Assembly (NCBI RefSeq): GCF_000280925.3
Contig: NZ_CP012109.1
Span: 310,001-374,000 of the forward strand
Direction of reading: 5' to 3'
DNA from: Myxococcus hansupus
GTDB lineage: Bacteria > Myxococcota > Myxococcia > Myxococcales > Myxococcaceae
Length of the DNA: 64,000 nucleotides
Shown: piece after piece, positions 18,520 to 27,972 of the stretch
Layout of the letters: each line of letters opens with the position of its first letter
Numbering within the stretch: the stretch's first letter is position 1
Notes under the pieces: generated by a model
Seen by the model: only the letters and a program-made list of their open reading frames with translations
Told to the model about the DNA's origin: nothing
Database searches by the model: none
Translations under genes and position numbers: made by a program

Positions 18520-21500
18520 ATGGATCAAGGCAGGCGCACCACGGACAGGAAGGCAGTTGGCCTGCTGGTGAAGCTGAAACATGAGACGGTGGGGAGCTTC
18601 GCGGAGGAGTTCGCCACCAACCTGAGCCCGGGTGGGATGTTCATCCGCTCGCGCACCCCACAGCCGGTGGGGACCCCCGTGAAGTTCGAGGTGCAGATCG
18701 CCAGTGGCGTGCGCGTGCTCCGTGGCACCGCGATGGTCCGCTGGGTCCGTGAGGTGAATGACCCCGCGGGGCCTCCAGGCATGGGTCTCCAGTTCGAGGA
18801 GCTGGACACGGCGAGCCGCGCGCTCGTCGACATGATGATGCTGAGCAAGCCCACCGCGGGCTCCTCGGCGCCTGGCATCCAGCCCCTGCCCGCGATTGCG
18901 CCGTCCGTGGCGCCGTCGATTGCGCCGTCCATCGCGCCCGCCGTGGCGCCCGCGATTGCGCCCGCCGTGGCGCCGTTGCACCGTCCGGCGCCCGTTCCTC
19001 CCGTGCAGGCCCGTCCCGCGCCCGTGCCGCCTCGGCCCGCCGCGCCGGTCGCGCCCGTTGACGCGGGAGGCATGGCGCTCGACTCCCTGTTCGATGACAT
19101 CGAGCCCGCGGGAGGCAGCCCGGCGCCGGCGCTGGACGAGCCGTTCGACTTCTCGCTGTCCGTGGACGAACCGAAGACGCCGCCACCCAGCCGGGTGCCG
19201 GTGTCGTACTCGCCGCCTCCGCCCTCGGCCTCGGATGACGTGGACATTCCGCTCGACGAGCTCATCGCGAGCACGCCACCTCCGCCCATCGCGGGGCTGG
19301 AGGTGGACGAGCCACTTCCTGGCTTCGAATTCGAAATCGAGACCCCATCCACCGATGCCCCCGTGGCCATGGGCTTGCCGCTCGACGAGCCGCCCATCGA
19401 GGTCGGCATCTCGCTGGAGGTCGAACCGTCCTCCGGCTCCGTGGGTGGAAGTTCGCTGGAGTTCGAGCTGGACCTGGGCGACGCGGTGGCCCCTCCGCCG
19501 CGCGCGCCGGCCCCTCCGCCGCGCGTGGCGCCACCTCCGGCCTCAGCCTCGGGCGGAAGCGCGTTCGATTTCGACCTGGACCTGGGCGACGCGGTGCCCG
19601 AGCCGCCGCGTGCGCCACCTCCGCCTCCGCGCGCGCCGCCACCTCCGGCGCCTGCCGCGGGTGGAAGCGCGTTCGATTTCGACCTGGACCTGGGCGATGC
19701 GGAACCCGCGGCGCCCATGTCTCCGCCGCCGCAGCGTCGTGCGCCCGCGCCGCCCGCGCCCGCGCCGGTGTCGGGTGGTGCGTTCGAGTTCGACCTGGAC
19801 CTGAGCGACGCCGAGCCCGCTGCTCCGGTGGCGCCGCCTCCTCCCGCGAGGCCACGTGCTCCCGCGGTGCCGCCGCCGGCACCTGCCAGGCCCCAGTCCG
19901 GGGGCGCGTTCGAATTCGACCTGGACCTGTCCGAAGACGTCAGCGATGCGCCGCCGCCTCCTCCTCCGCGAGCCCCCGTCGCGCCGCCGCCCGCCCCGGC
20001 CCCTGTCCGAGCACCACCTCCGCCCGCGCGGGGTGGCGCCATCGACGATTTCGACCTGGACCTGAGCGAGGACGTCACCGAAGCGCCGCCTGTCGCGCCT
20101 CCGCCTCCGCCGCGCGCGGCACCGATGCCGCCGCCCGCGCCCGTGCCGCCGCCCGCGGCGGTCCGGCCCCCGCCACCTCCGCCCGCCGTCGCGGCGCCGC
20201 CGCAGGGACTCCCCCAGGTTCGCCGCGAGGCGCCCCGGGCCCCCGAGCCGGTGGGGACACCCACGGTGCTCGCTCCCGTGGCCGCGAAGGCCGTCGCCCA
20301 GGCCCCCGCGCTCGACGCGAACGGTCTGCCCAAGACGGTGTTCCTGCCTCCGCCCGGGCCCCTGAGTGGCACGGGCCCGGTCATCGGCATCGACCTGGGG
20401 ACCACCAACTCCTGCGTGGCGTTGCTCTCTAACGGCCGGCCGCTCGTGCTGCGCTCGCGCGAGGGCTACAACACCATCCCCTCCGTCATCTCGCTCAACG
20501 CGCAGAACAAGCTGCTCGTCAGCCACCGCGCGAAGAACCAGTTGGTGCTGCGTCCCCAGCACACCATCTACGGCGCGAAGCGGCTCGTGGGCCGTCCCTA
20601 TGACAGCGCGGTGGTGAACCAGGTCCGCGAGCGCTTCCACTACGACATCGTCCCCGACTCCGCGGGCCGCGCGGCCGTGCGTCTGGCGGACACGGCGCTG
20701 TCGTTGGAAGAGGTGCAGGCCATCATCCTGCGCGAGTGCAAGGAGATGGCGGAGGCCCACCTCAACCAGAAGGTGGAGCGCGCGGTGGTGACGGTGCCCG
20801 CGTACTACTCCGAGCCGCAGCGTGAGGCGGTGCGCAAGTCCGGCGTCCTCGCGGGCCTCAAGGTGGAGCGCATCCTCAACGAGCCCACGTCCGCGGCGCT
20901 CGCCTATGGCCTCAACCGCGAGCTGAACAAGAAGGTCCTCGTCTACGACCTGGGCGGCGGTACCTTCGACGCCACGATCCTCAAAATCGAGAAGAACGTC
21001 TTCGAGGTGCTCGGCACCGGCGGCGACATCTTCCTGGGCGGTATCGACTTCGACAACCTCATCGTCGACTTCCTGTTGGCGCGCTTCCAGCAGACGGAGG
21101 GCATCGCCTTCACGGGAGATGGCATCGCCCTGTCGCGCGTGAGCGACGCGGCCGAGCGCGCGAAGATGGCGCTGTCCGAGCGCAGCACCTTCGAGGTCCA
21201 CATCCCCATGTTGATGATGGACGACTCGGGCCGACCGCGTGACTTGCGCGTCGTCATGAACCGGCAGGAGCTGGAGAAGATTTGCGAGCCGTTGCTCAGC
21301 CGCACCATCGACGTGGTGCGCGACGTGCTCCTGGACGCGAAGCTGAAGGCCGCCGAGGTGGACGACATCATCCTCGTGGGTGGCATGAGCCGCATGCCGC
21401 TGGTGCGCGACAAGCTCAAGGCGCTCTTCGGCAAGGGCCCGCAGGCCAGCGTCAACGCGGATGAGGCGGTGGCCCTGGGCGCGGCGCTCTACTCGGGCTC

Positions 21501-22008
21501 GGTGGACAAGGTGAGCAGCGTGGTGCTCATCGACGTGTTGCCCATGACGGTGGGCGTGGCCATGCCCGGCGGCGTCTTCAAGCGCGTCATCGAGCGCAAC
21601 AGCCCGTTGCCCGCGCAGCGCTCCTTCGCCATCAACACGACGAAGGACAACGAAGAGGCGCTCGAGCTGTCCGTCTTCCAGGGCGAGGACAACCACATCT
21701 CCGCCAACGAGTACCTGGGCACCGTGCGCATCGAGGGCCTGCCCAAGGGGCCCAAGGGGGCCGTGCGCGTGGCGGTGACCCTCAAGCTCGACTCCGAATG
21801 CGTGCTGCACGTGGAGGCGCGCGAGTACTCCACGCGCAAGGAAGTGAAGGCCACGCTGGCCACGCGCTACTCGCCCGAGGAGCTCCAGAAGCAGCTCCAG
21901 GTCAGCAAGGAGTCCGTGAAGGCCGCCGAGGAGCGCCGTGGCGCCGACCTCAAGGAGCGCGCCGGTGGCTTCTGGGGCTTCGTGAAGAAGGCGCTGGGCC
22001 GGAAGTAA
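18520..22008 (+). CDS. PilZ-domain / Hsp70 (DnaK-type) fusion protein
   Basis: A 1162-residue protein with three parts. Residues about 8-105 form a PilZ-like domain of the Myxococcus paralogous type (NLSPGGMFIRS, MGLQFEEL). Residues about 110-615 are a Pro/Ala-rich linker carrying six copies of an acidic F-[DE]-F-[DE]-L-D-L motif. The rest is an Hsp70 ATPase domain: IDLGTTNSCVALL, EPTSAALAYGLN, VYDLGGGTFDATIL, VGGMSRMPLV. A short substrate-binding domain follows, ending near GFWGFVKKALGRK and lacking the long helical lid of DnaK. The ATG at 18520 fits the domain start better than an in-frame upstream start. A FliB-family gene follows after 9 bp. Role unknown: PilZ suggests c-di-GMP or motility input, but the Arg motif for c-di-GMP is not obvious here. 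Confidence 0.88.
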   Translation: MDQGRRTTDRKAVGLLVKLKHETVGSFAEEFATNLSPGGMFIRSRTPQPVGTPVKFEVQIASGVRVLRGTAMVRWVREVNDPAGPPGMGLQFEELDTASRALVDMMMLSKPTAGSSAPGIQPLPAIAPSVAPSIAPSIAPAVAPAIAPAVAPLHRPAPVPPVQARPAPVPPRPAAPVAPVDAGGMALDSLFDDIEPAGGSPAPALDEPFDFSLSVDEPKTPPPSRVPVSYSPPPPSASDDVDIPLDELIASTPPPPIAGLEVDEPLPGFEFEIETPSTDAPVAMGLPLDEPPIEVGISLEVEPSSGSVGGSSLEFELDLGDAVAPPPRAPAPPPRVAPPPASASGGSAFDFDLDLGDAVPEPPRAPPPPPRAPPPPAPAAGGSAFDFDLDLGDAEPAAPMSPPPQRRAPAPPAPAPVSGGAFEFDLDLSDAEPAAPVAPPPPARPRAPAVPPPAPARPQSGGAFEFDLDLSEDVSDAPPPPPPRAPVAPPPAPAPVRAPPPPARGGAIDDFDLDLSEDVTEAPPVAPPPPPRAAPMPPPAPVPPPAAVRPPPPPPAVAAPPQGLPQVRREAPRAPEPVGTPTVLAPVAAKAVAQAPALDANGLPKTVFLPPPGPLSGTGPVIGIDLGTTNSCVALLSNGRPLVLRSREGYNTIPSVISLNAQNKLLVSHRAKNQLVLRPQHTIYGAKRLVGRPYDSAVVNQVRERFHYDIVPDSAGRAAVRLADTALSLEEVQAIILRECKEMAEAHLNQKVERAVVTVPAYYSEPQREAVRKSGVLAGLKVERILNEPTSAALAYGLNRELNKKVLVYDLGGGTFDATILKIEKNVFEVLGTGGDIFLGGIDFDNLIVDFLLARFQQTEGIAFTGDGIALSRVSDAAERAKMALSERSTFEVHIPMLMMDDSGRPRDLRVVMNRQELEKICEPLLSRTIDVVRDVLLDAKLKAAEVDDIILVGGMSRMPLVRDKLKALFGKGPQASVNADEAVALGAALYSGSVDKVSSVVLIDVLPMTVGVAMPGGVFKRVIERNSPLPAQRSFAINTTKDNEEALELSVFQGEDNHISANEYLGTVRIEGLPKGPKGAVRVAVTLKLDSECVLHVEAREYSTRKEVKATLATRYSPEELQKQLQVSKESVKAAEERRGADLKERAGGFWGFVKKALGRK
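19456..20075 (+). repeat. Six degenerate FxFDLDL motif repeats in the fusion-protein linker
   Basis: Six in-frame segments encoding F-[DE]-F-[DE]-L-D-L-[GS]-[DE] (near 19460, 19564, 19672, 19783, 19909 and 20046) are separated by Pro-rich spacers at a period of about 110-135 bp. They are too regular to be chance and lie in otherwise low-complexity sequence. Confidence 0.75.
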
Positions 22009-22017
22009 CGTTCCGCC

Positions 22018-23298
22018 ATGACCGCCACCGCGCCCCGATACATGACGCGCTTCAGGTGCCTCGCGCAGGACTGCGAGGACACCTGCTGCGCGGGGCTCGT
22101 GGTGCCGGTCAGCGAGGACCGATTGAAGCGCCTGCGCGACGCGGTGGCCGGTGGTCCGGACGCGGAGCGGGTGGACGCCTTCATTCGCCAAGAGCCCGGC
22201 GCCGCGCCCGGAGACGAGGCGGTCATCGCCAAGCGGGAAGACGGGCACTGCGTCTTCCTGGATGCGCGAAAGACGTGCTCCCTGCACCGGGCCTACGGTG
22301 AGCCCGCGCTTCCGGACGCCTGCGCCACGTTTCCACGCGTCGCCACGCGCTGGTCGCAAGGCTTGGAGGTGACGGGCTCACTCGCGTGTCCCGAAGTGGC
22401 CCGCCTGTGCCTGTTGCCGGAAGACGCCTTGGAGCCGGTGTCTGTCTCGGAGGACCTCGCGCTGAGGCCGGAGCTGGCGCGGCCTGTCGATGGTGACGAG
22501 GACAACGCCTGGACGCGGCATGCGCCGGCCGTGCGCGCCACCGCGCTGGCGTTGCTCCAACACCGTGAGCTGCCCTTCGCCGCGCGGCTGTTCGCGCTGG
22601 GCCAGTTGGGGCTTCGCCTGGATGGCTTCTACTTCCAGGGCACGGAGGTGTTTCGCGGTGCCGCGCGCGAGGGCGCCGACACGTTGCTGTCGGAGCTGCT
22701 GCAGACGTTCTCCTCGCCGGAGACGCTGACCGCGCTGCACGGGGGCTTCTCGTCCCTGGCCTTGCCCGGCGGTCCCTGGGCGGGCATCTGCGCCACCGTG
22801 CTCAAGGCGCGGCGGGGCGCGGTCCGGAGCGAACGGTTCCTCACGCTGGTGGACCAGGTGCTCGCGTCCTACGGCGGCGAGGACCTGATTCCCGAAGACG
22901 CCTGGCGGATTCACGAGGAGCGTCGCGCGCGGCTGTCGCCCGCCCTGGCCGAGCGGGTGGAGCAGTACTTCCGCCACCACGCGGTGAACCACTGGCTGCG
23001 CCACGCCTTCACGGACGCGCCCCGGGTGTTGGACTACGTGTTCCGCATGGTGCTCCGCGAGGCGGTCCTCTGCTGGACGCTCTTCGGCCACCCCACGGTG
23101 GTGGCGCTCTGCGCGGAGCCTCCGAGTGACACCGAGGCCGCGCGCTCGCGCTTGGACGCCGCCGCGGTGGAGTGCTTCCAAATCATCGCCAAGCACGTGG
23201 AGCAGGCGCCCCAGCTCCACTCCCTCGCGCAGGGGTTGGCGGGGAGTGGGGGCGGCGAGACGCTCGGCCGGATGCTCGTGTTGCTCAAGGGGCTCTGA
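22018..23298 (+). CDS. FliB-family (flagellin lysine N-methylase-like) protein
   Basis: A 426-residue protein of the FliB family. The N-terminal Cys-rich motif FRCLAQDCEDTCCAG and the later block GHCVFLDARKTCSLHRAYG with LPDACATFPR are the family hallmarks and could hold a metal cluster. In Salmonella, FliB methylates surface lysines of flagellin. Myxococcaceae generally lack flagella and no flagellar gene is in this window, so the substrate here is probably different. It starts 9 bp after the PilZ-Hsp70 stop and is likely co-transcribed with it. Compared with Salmonella FliB, length and motif order look normal. Confidence 0.8.
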   Translation: MTATAPRYMTRFRCLAQDCEDTCCAGLVVPVSEDRLKRLRDAVAGGPDAERVDAFIRQEPGAAPGDEAVIAKREDGHCVFLDARKTCSLHRAYGEPALPDACATFPRVATRWSQGLEVTGSLACPEVARLCLLPEDALEPVSVSEDLALRPELARPVDGDEDNAWTRHAPAVRATALALLQHRELPFAARLFALGQLGLRLDGFYFQGTEVFRGAAREGADTLLSELLQTFSSPETLTALHGGFSSLALPGGPWAGICATVLKARRGAVRSERFLTLVDQVLASYGGEDLIPEDAWRIHEERRARLSPALAERVEQYFRHHAVNHWLRHAFTDAPRVLDYVFRMVLREAVLCWTLFGHPTVVALCAEPPSDTEAARSRLDAAAVECFQIIAKHVEQAPQLHSLAQGLAGSGGGETLGRMLVLLKGL

Positions 23299-23316
23299 GC
23301 CCCCTGGGCCTGCTGC

Positions 23317-23937
23317 TCAGGGCTGTGCGCGAGGCGTCGCGCCCAGGCGCCGCATGGCCTCCTGGAACACGGGGTACTCCTGCGCGCCCTGGAGGCCGAA
23401 GCGCTCCCCGAGGACGAAGGTGGGCACCGCGCTGACGCCCATGGCGCGCGCCTCCTGGATGGAGTCCTCCACGACTTGCGTGTAGCGGCCGCCCTCCACG
23501 GCGCGTTGCAGTGCGTCCGGGTCCAGGCCCGCTTCCTGCGCGGCGCCTCGGAGCGTGTCCCACTGCCAGAGGTCCTGGCCCTCAATCCAGTAGCGGCGCA
23601 GCACGGCGGCGTGGAACGGCTCCTGCCGGCCCTGCTCCCGGGCGAACTCGGTCGCCTCGTGGGCGCGGCGGGTGGAGGGGATGACGTCCCGCATCACCAG
23701 GGCGAGCCCGGCTGCCTGGGCCCGGAGCTTCAGCGGGTTGTTCGGGTCCTTCATCTTCTCGCGGACGTAGTCGGGCAGGGGCAGGCCCTCGGGGGGCGTC
23801 TCCGGGCGGAGGTAGAAGGGACGCCAGTCCACTTGGACGTCGTACTCCTTCTTCAGCTTCTGGACCTCGACCTGACCGACGTAGCACCAGGGACAGACGT
23901 AATCGGACCAGACGCGGAGGGTGATGGGCTCGCTCAT
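23317..23937 (-). CDS. DsbA/FrnE-family thiol oxidoreductase
   Basis: A 206-residue thioredoxin-fold protein of the DsbA/2-hydroxychromene-2-carboxylate isomerase superfamily, FrnE subgroup. The active site is a CPWC motif in SDYVCPWCYVG (about residues 12-21), the cis-Pro region is GVSAVPTFVLGERFGLQGAQ, and a helical insertion lies between. There is no signal peptide, so it is probably cytoplasmic, as for FrnE proteins linked to oxidative stress. The ATG at 23937 starts at the family N-terminus; longer in-frame starts lack coding character. Convergent with the FliB-like gene with an 18-bp gap. Confidence 0.9.
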   Translation of the reverse strand: MSEPITLRVWSDYVCPWCYVGQVEVQKLKKEYDVQVDWRPFYLRPETPPEGLPLPDYVREKMKDPNNPLKLRAQAAGLALVMRDVIPSTRRAHEATEFAREQGRQEPFHAAVLRRYWIEGQDLWQWDTLRGAAQEAGLDPDALQRAVEGGRYTQVVEDSIQEARAMGVSAVPTFVLGERFGLQGAQEYPVFQEAMRRLGATPRAQP

Positions 23938-24128
23938 GGGCCCGTGTCTAACCGCGTCGAAGCGCCGCGTCATGCCGGAGTGCGCCTCAGGATGCGTGTG
24001 GAGGGCACCCCGGGTACGCGAGGGTGGACAGGGCGGGCCGTAGCAGGCAGCGTCCACCCCCGACAACCCAGCCCGTGACGCACCCCGCAGGTGGGGTGAC
24101 GGCGGTGCGACTGAACCAGGAGACTCCC

Positions 24129-26168
<2,040 letters not shown>

Positions 26169-26192
26169 TCGCGTGACGGTGTGACGTCATGC

Positions 26193-26224
26193 CCGGGGCC
26201 CGCATCGGAAGATGCGGGCCCCGG
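26193..26224. terminator. Bidirectional terminator hairpin between convergent genes
   Basis: A perfect 14-bp stem (26193-26206 with 26211-26224) around a GGAA loop sits between the S9 peptidase stop and the minus-strand lipoprotein stop. It is the most stable intergenic hairpin in the window and serves both strands. Confidence 0.75.
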
Positions 26225-26237
26225 TGCGTTTGGAGGC

Positions 26238-26516
26238 TCAGGGGACGCTGACGCAGGCGCCAATGCACTCGGTGCGAATCTGCGCGCAGGTCCGGCGGTC
26301 CAGGCAGTCCGCGCACTGGGCGAGCCGGTCCCTGCGGCGGTCCTTGTCCCGGTCATCCGCCCAGTCATCGAGTTCGTCCGCGCAGCGGTTGACGTTGATG
26401 GAGTTGGAGAAGCACTCCTTGCGCTTCTCGCAAATGGCTTCCGCGTTGTTGAAGCAGCCGCTCAGCAGCGCACTCGCGGTGACGAGGACAGTCAAGGTCA
26501 GCGTACGAGTCATCAT
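26238..26516 (-). CDS. Small Cys-rich lipoprotein
   Basis: A protein of about 92 residues. It has an N-terminal signal with lipobox LLSGC, then a mature domain with eight regularly spaced Cys residues (CEKRKEC, RCAD, CADCLDRRTC, CIGAC). This suggests a disulfide-knitted helical fold, as in small Cys-rich myxobacterial lipoproteins. Several Met codons cluster at the N-terminus; I chose the MMTRTLTL start because it gives the cleanest signal peptide. Its function is unknown. It shares its terminator with the S9 peptidase gene. Confidence 0.7.
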   Translation of the reverse strand: MMTRTLTLTVLVTASALLSGCFNNAEAICEKRKECFSNSINVNRCADELDDWADDRDKDRRRDRLAQCADCLDRRTCAQIRTECIGACVSVP

Positions 26517-26601
26517 GGAGCCCATCATGCACCGCGAGCGCGCCTGGCTCATCAACCGGATGCGTGTGTGAGCAGGGCGTGAAAGTGAACCGTGCCTCGA
26601 A

Positions 26602-27279
26602 TCACGGCTTCGGATGCGGTGGGGGGTGCGCGGGCCCCGAGCCGCCCACGCCCGTGTCGCCTCCCAGCTTGCCCAGCATGCTCCACGCCTGATGCCGGTG
26701 CGCGGGCACTTGCTTGCTCAGGTCCATGAGCATCGCGGCCAGCTCGGGCGAGGCCTTGGGCATCGCCTTCTGGGCGGTGTGCACCATGCCCAGGACGGAG
26801 TCGTGTCCCGCCACCTGCGAGGAGAGATAGACGGAGTCGAAGGGCGCGCCGCGGATGACCTCGAGCTGGTCCAGGGTCGCCTTCGCCGTGGCCTGCGCGG
26901 TCTCCTCGGCGTCGTTCATGGCCTTGGGGGTGTCCGCCAGCTTCAGGCCCTTGCTGCGCGCGTAGGACGTGAGCTTCTGGTCCAGCGCGGTGTGCGCCTT
27001 CATCATGATGGCGCCAAAGGCCTTCACGTCCGGATTCTGCGAGCGCTGCTGCGCGAGCTGGCCCGCCTTGATTTCCTGTTGGTTCGCGTGGTGCAGCCGG
27101 TCGAGCAGCGCCTTCTCGTCCGTGGGCGCGGTGTAGCCGCGGTACGTCGCCATGCCCTTCTGCACGGACACGGTGTCCTGCGGGGGCGGGGGGCTGTCAG
27201 GCATGCCGGACTGCGCGAGCGGCGCGCTCTGGGCGAACAGCGAGGCGGCGAGGACGAGCCCCGGGAGGGGATGCTTCAT
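26602..27279 (-). CDS. DUF4142 domain protein, exported
   Basis: A 225-residue exported protein. A short signal peptide (to about residue 23, cleavage near LAQS) is followed by a Pro-rich segment and a helical DUF4142 domain with the pattern LDRLHHANQQEIKAGQLA and DVKAFGAIMMKAH. This is a ferritin-like four-helix fold by family knowledge. A short Gly/Pro/His tail ends the protein. AAGGAG lies 9 nt before the ATG at 27279, so longer in-frame starts are rejected. DUF4142 proteins are periplasmic and of unknown function, often stress-induced. Confidence 0.85.
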   Translation of the reverse strand: MKHPLPGLVLAASLFAQSAPLAQSGMPDSPPPPQDTVSVQKGMATYRGYTAPTDEKALLDRLHHANQQEIKAGQLAQQRSQNPDVKAFGAIMMKAHTALDQKLTSYARSKGLKLADTPKAMNDAEETAQATAKATLDQLEVIRGAPFDSVYLSSQVAGHDSVLGMVHTAQKAMPKASPELAAMLMDLSKQVPAHRHQAWSMLGKLGGDTGVGGSGPAHPPPHPKP

Positions 27280-27443
27280 GGGGTGGTGCTCCTTGTGCGT
27301 GGGGAAAGCGGGCGCGCACGTTGGAGCGGCGTTGGCGCGGGATGCACGGCGACAGGTGCCGCGTCCGTGCGCCACTTCACGCGAGGGGAGGGCAGGGTGT
27401 GGCGGATGACGGTGCCGCTGCCCACGCGTCCGACCCGCTGCGT

Positions 27444-27878
27444 TCAGTGCTTCACCGGACGTGGTGCGTCGGGTGGCGGCGGTGCGGGGTGGTGCGGGGA
27501 AGCCGGAGGCGAGGTGGGGGGCGCCGGGGCCGTGGATTCCTCCTCACGGGGCTGCCAGGGCCAGCGCCCCTCCAGCTCCACGGTGAGCGTGAAGCTGAGG
27601 AAGGTCCGGATGAGGACGATGAGCCCGAGCACCAGCACGCCTTCCAGCGTGGGCCGCTGGCTCACGGTGCGGATGATGTCGGCGGCGACGAGGAACTCCA
27701 GGCCGAGCAGGATGGCGCGGCCCAGGTTGAGGCGGAAGCGGCGGTAGGTCTCACCGCCGGGAAGCCGCTTGCCCGTGGCGAGCATCCACAGCGCGAAGAG
27801 GGCGCCCAGCACCATGCTGCCCACGCCTGCCCACTCCATCAGTTCGGCGGCAAGCGAGACGAGGAACCGTGCTTCCAT
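27444..27878 (-). CDS. DUF1622 inner-membrane protein
   Basis: A 144-residue membrane protein with three hydrophobic helices. The DUF1622 core is clear: RRFRLNLGRAILLGLEFLVAADIIRTV followed by LVLGLIVLIRTFLSFTLTVELEGRWPW in two stretches. A Pro/Ala/His-rich cytosolic tail of about 35 residues follows. Function unknown in the family. It is codirectional with the DUF4142 gene but separated by 164 bp. Confidence 0.85.
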   Translation of the reverse strand: MEARFLVSLAAELMEWAGVGSMVLGALFALWMLATGKRLPGGETYRRFRLNLGRAILLGLEFLVAADIIRTVSQRPTLEGVLVLGLIVLIRTFLSFTLTVELEGRWPWQPREEESTAPAPPTSPPASPHHPAPPPPDAPRPVKH

Positions 27879-27972
27879 CGAGCCTCCCGTGCGGGAAGCT
27901 AGACATGGGAGGACGTGGGGTCAGCGGGTCGCCGTCGCGGCGGCTGTCGGCATGGCTGCTGGTGACGTTGTG

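Noticed and set aside
19543..22359. 938-residue minus-strand open frame over the PilZ-Hsp70 gene
   Set aside because: The plus strand has clear Hsp70 motifs; the opposite frame has only low-complexity Arg/His/Gly sequence.
23938..24128. Earlier starts for the S9 peptidase
   Set aside because: They would put a Pro/Arg-rich stretch before the signal peptide; the TTG at 24129 has AGGAG at good spacing.
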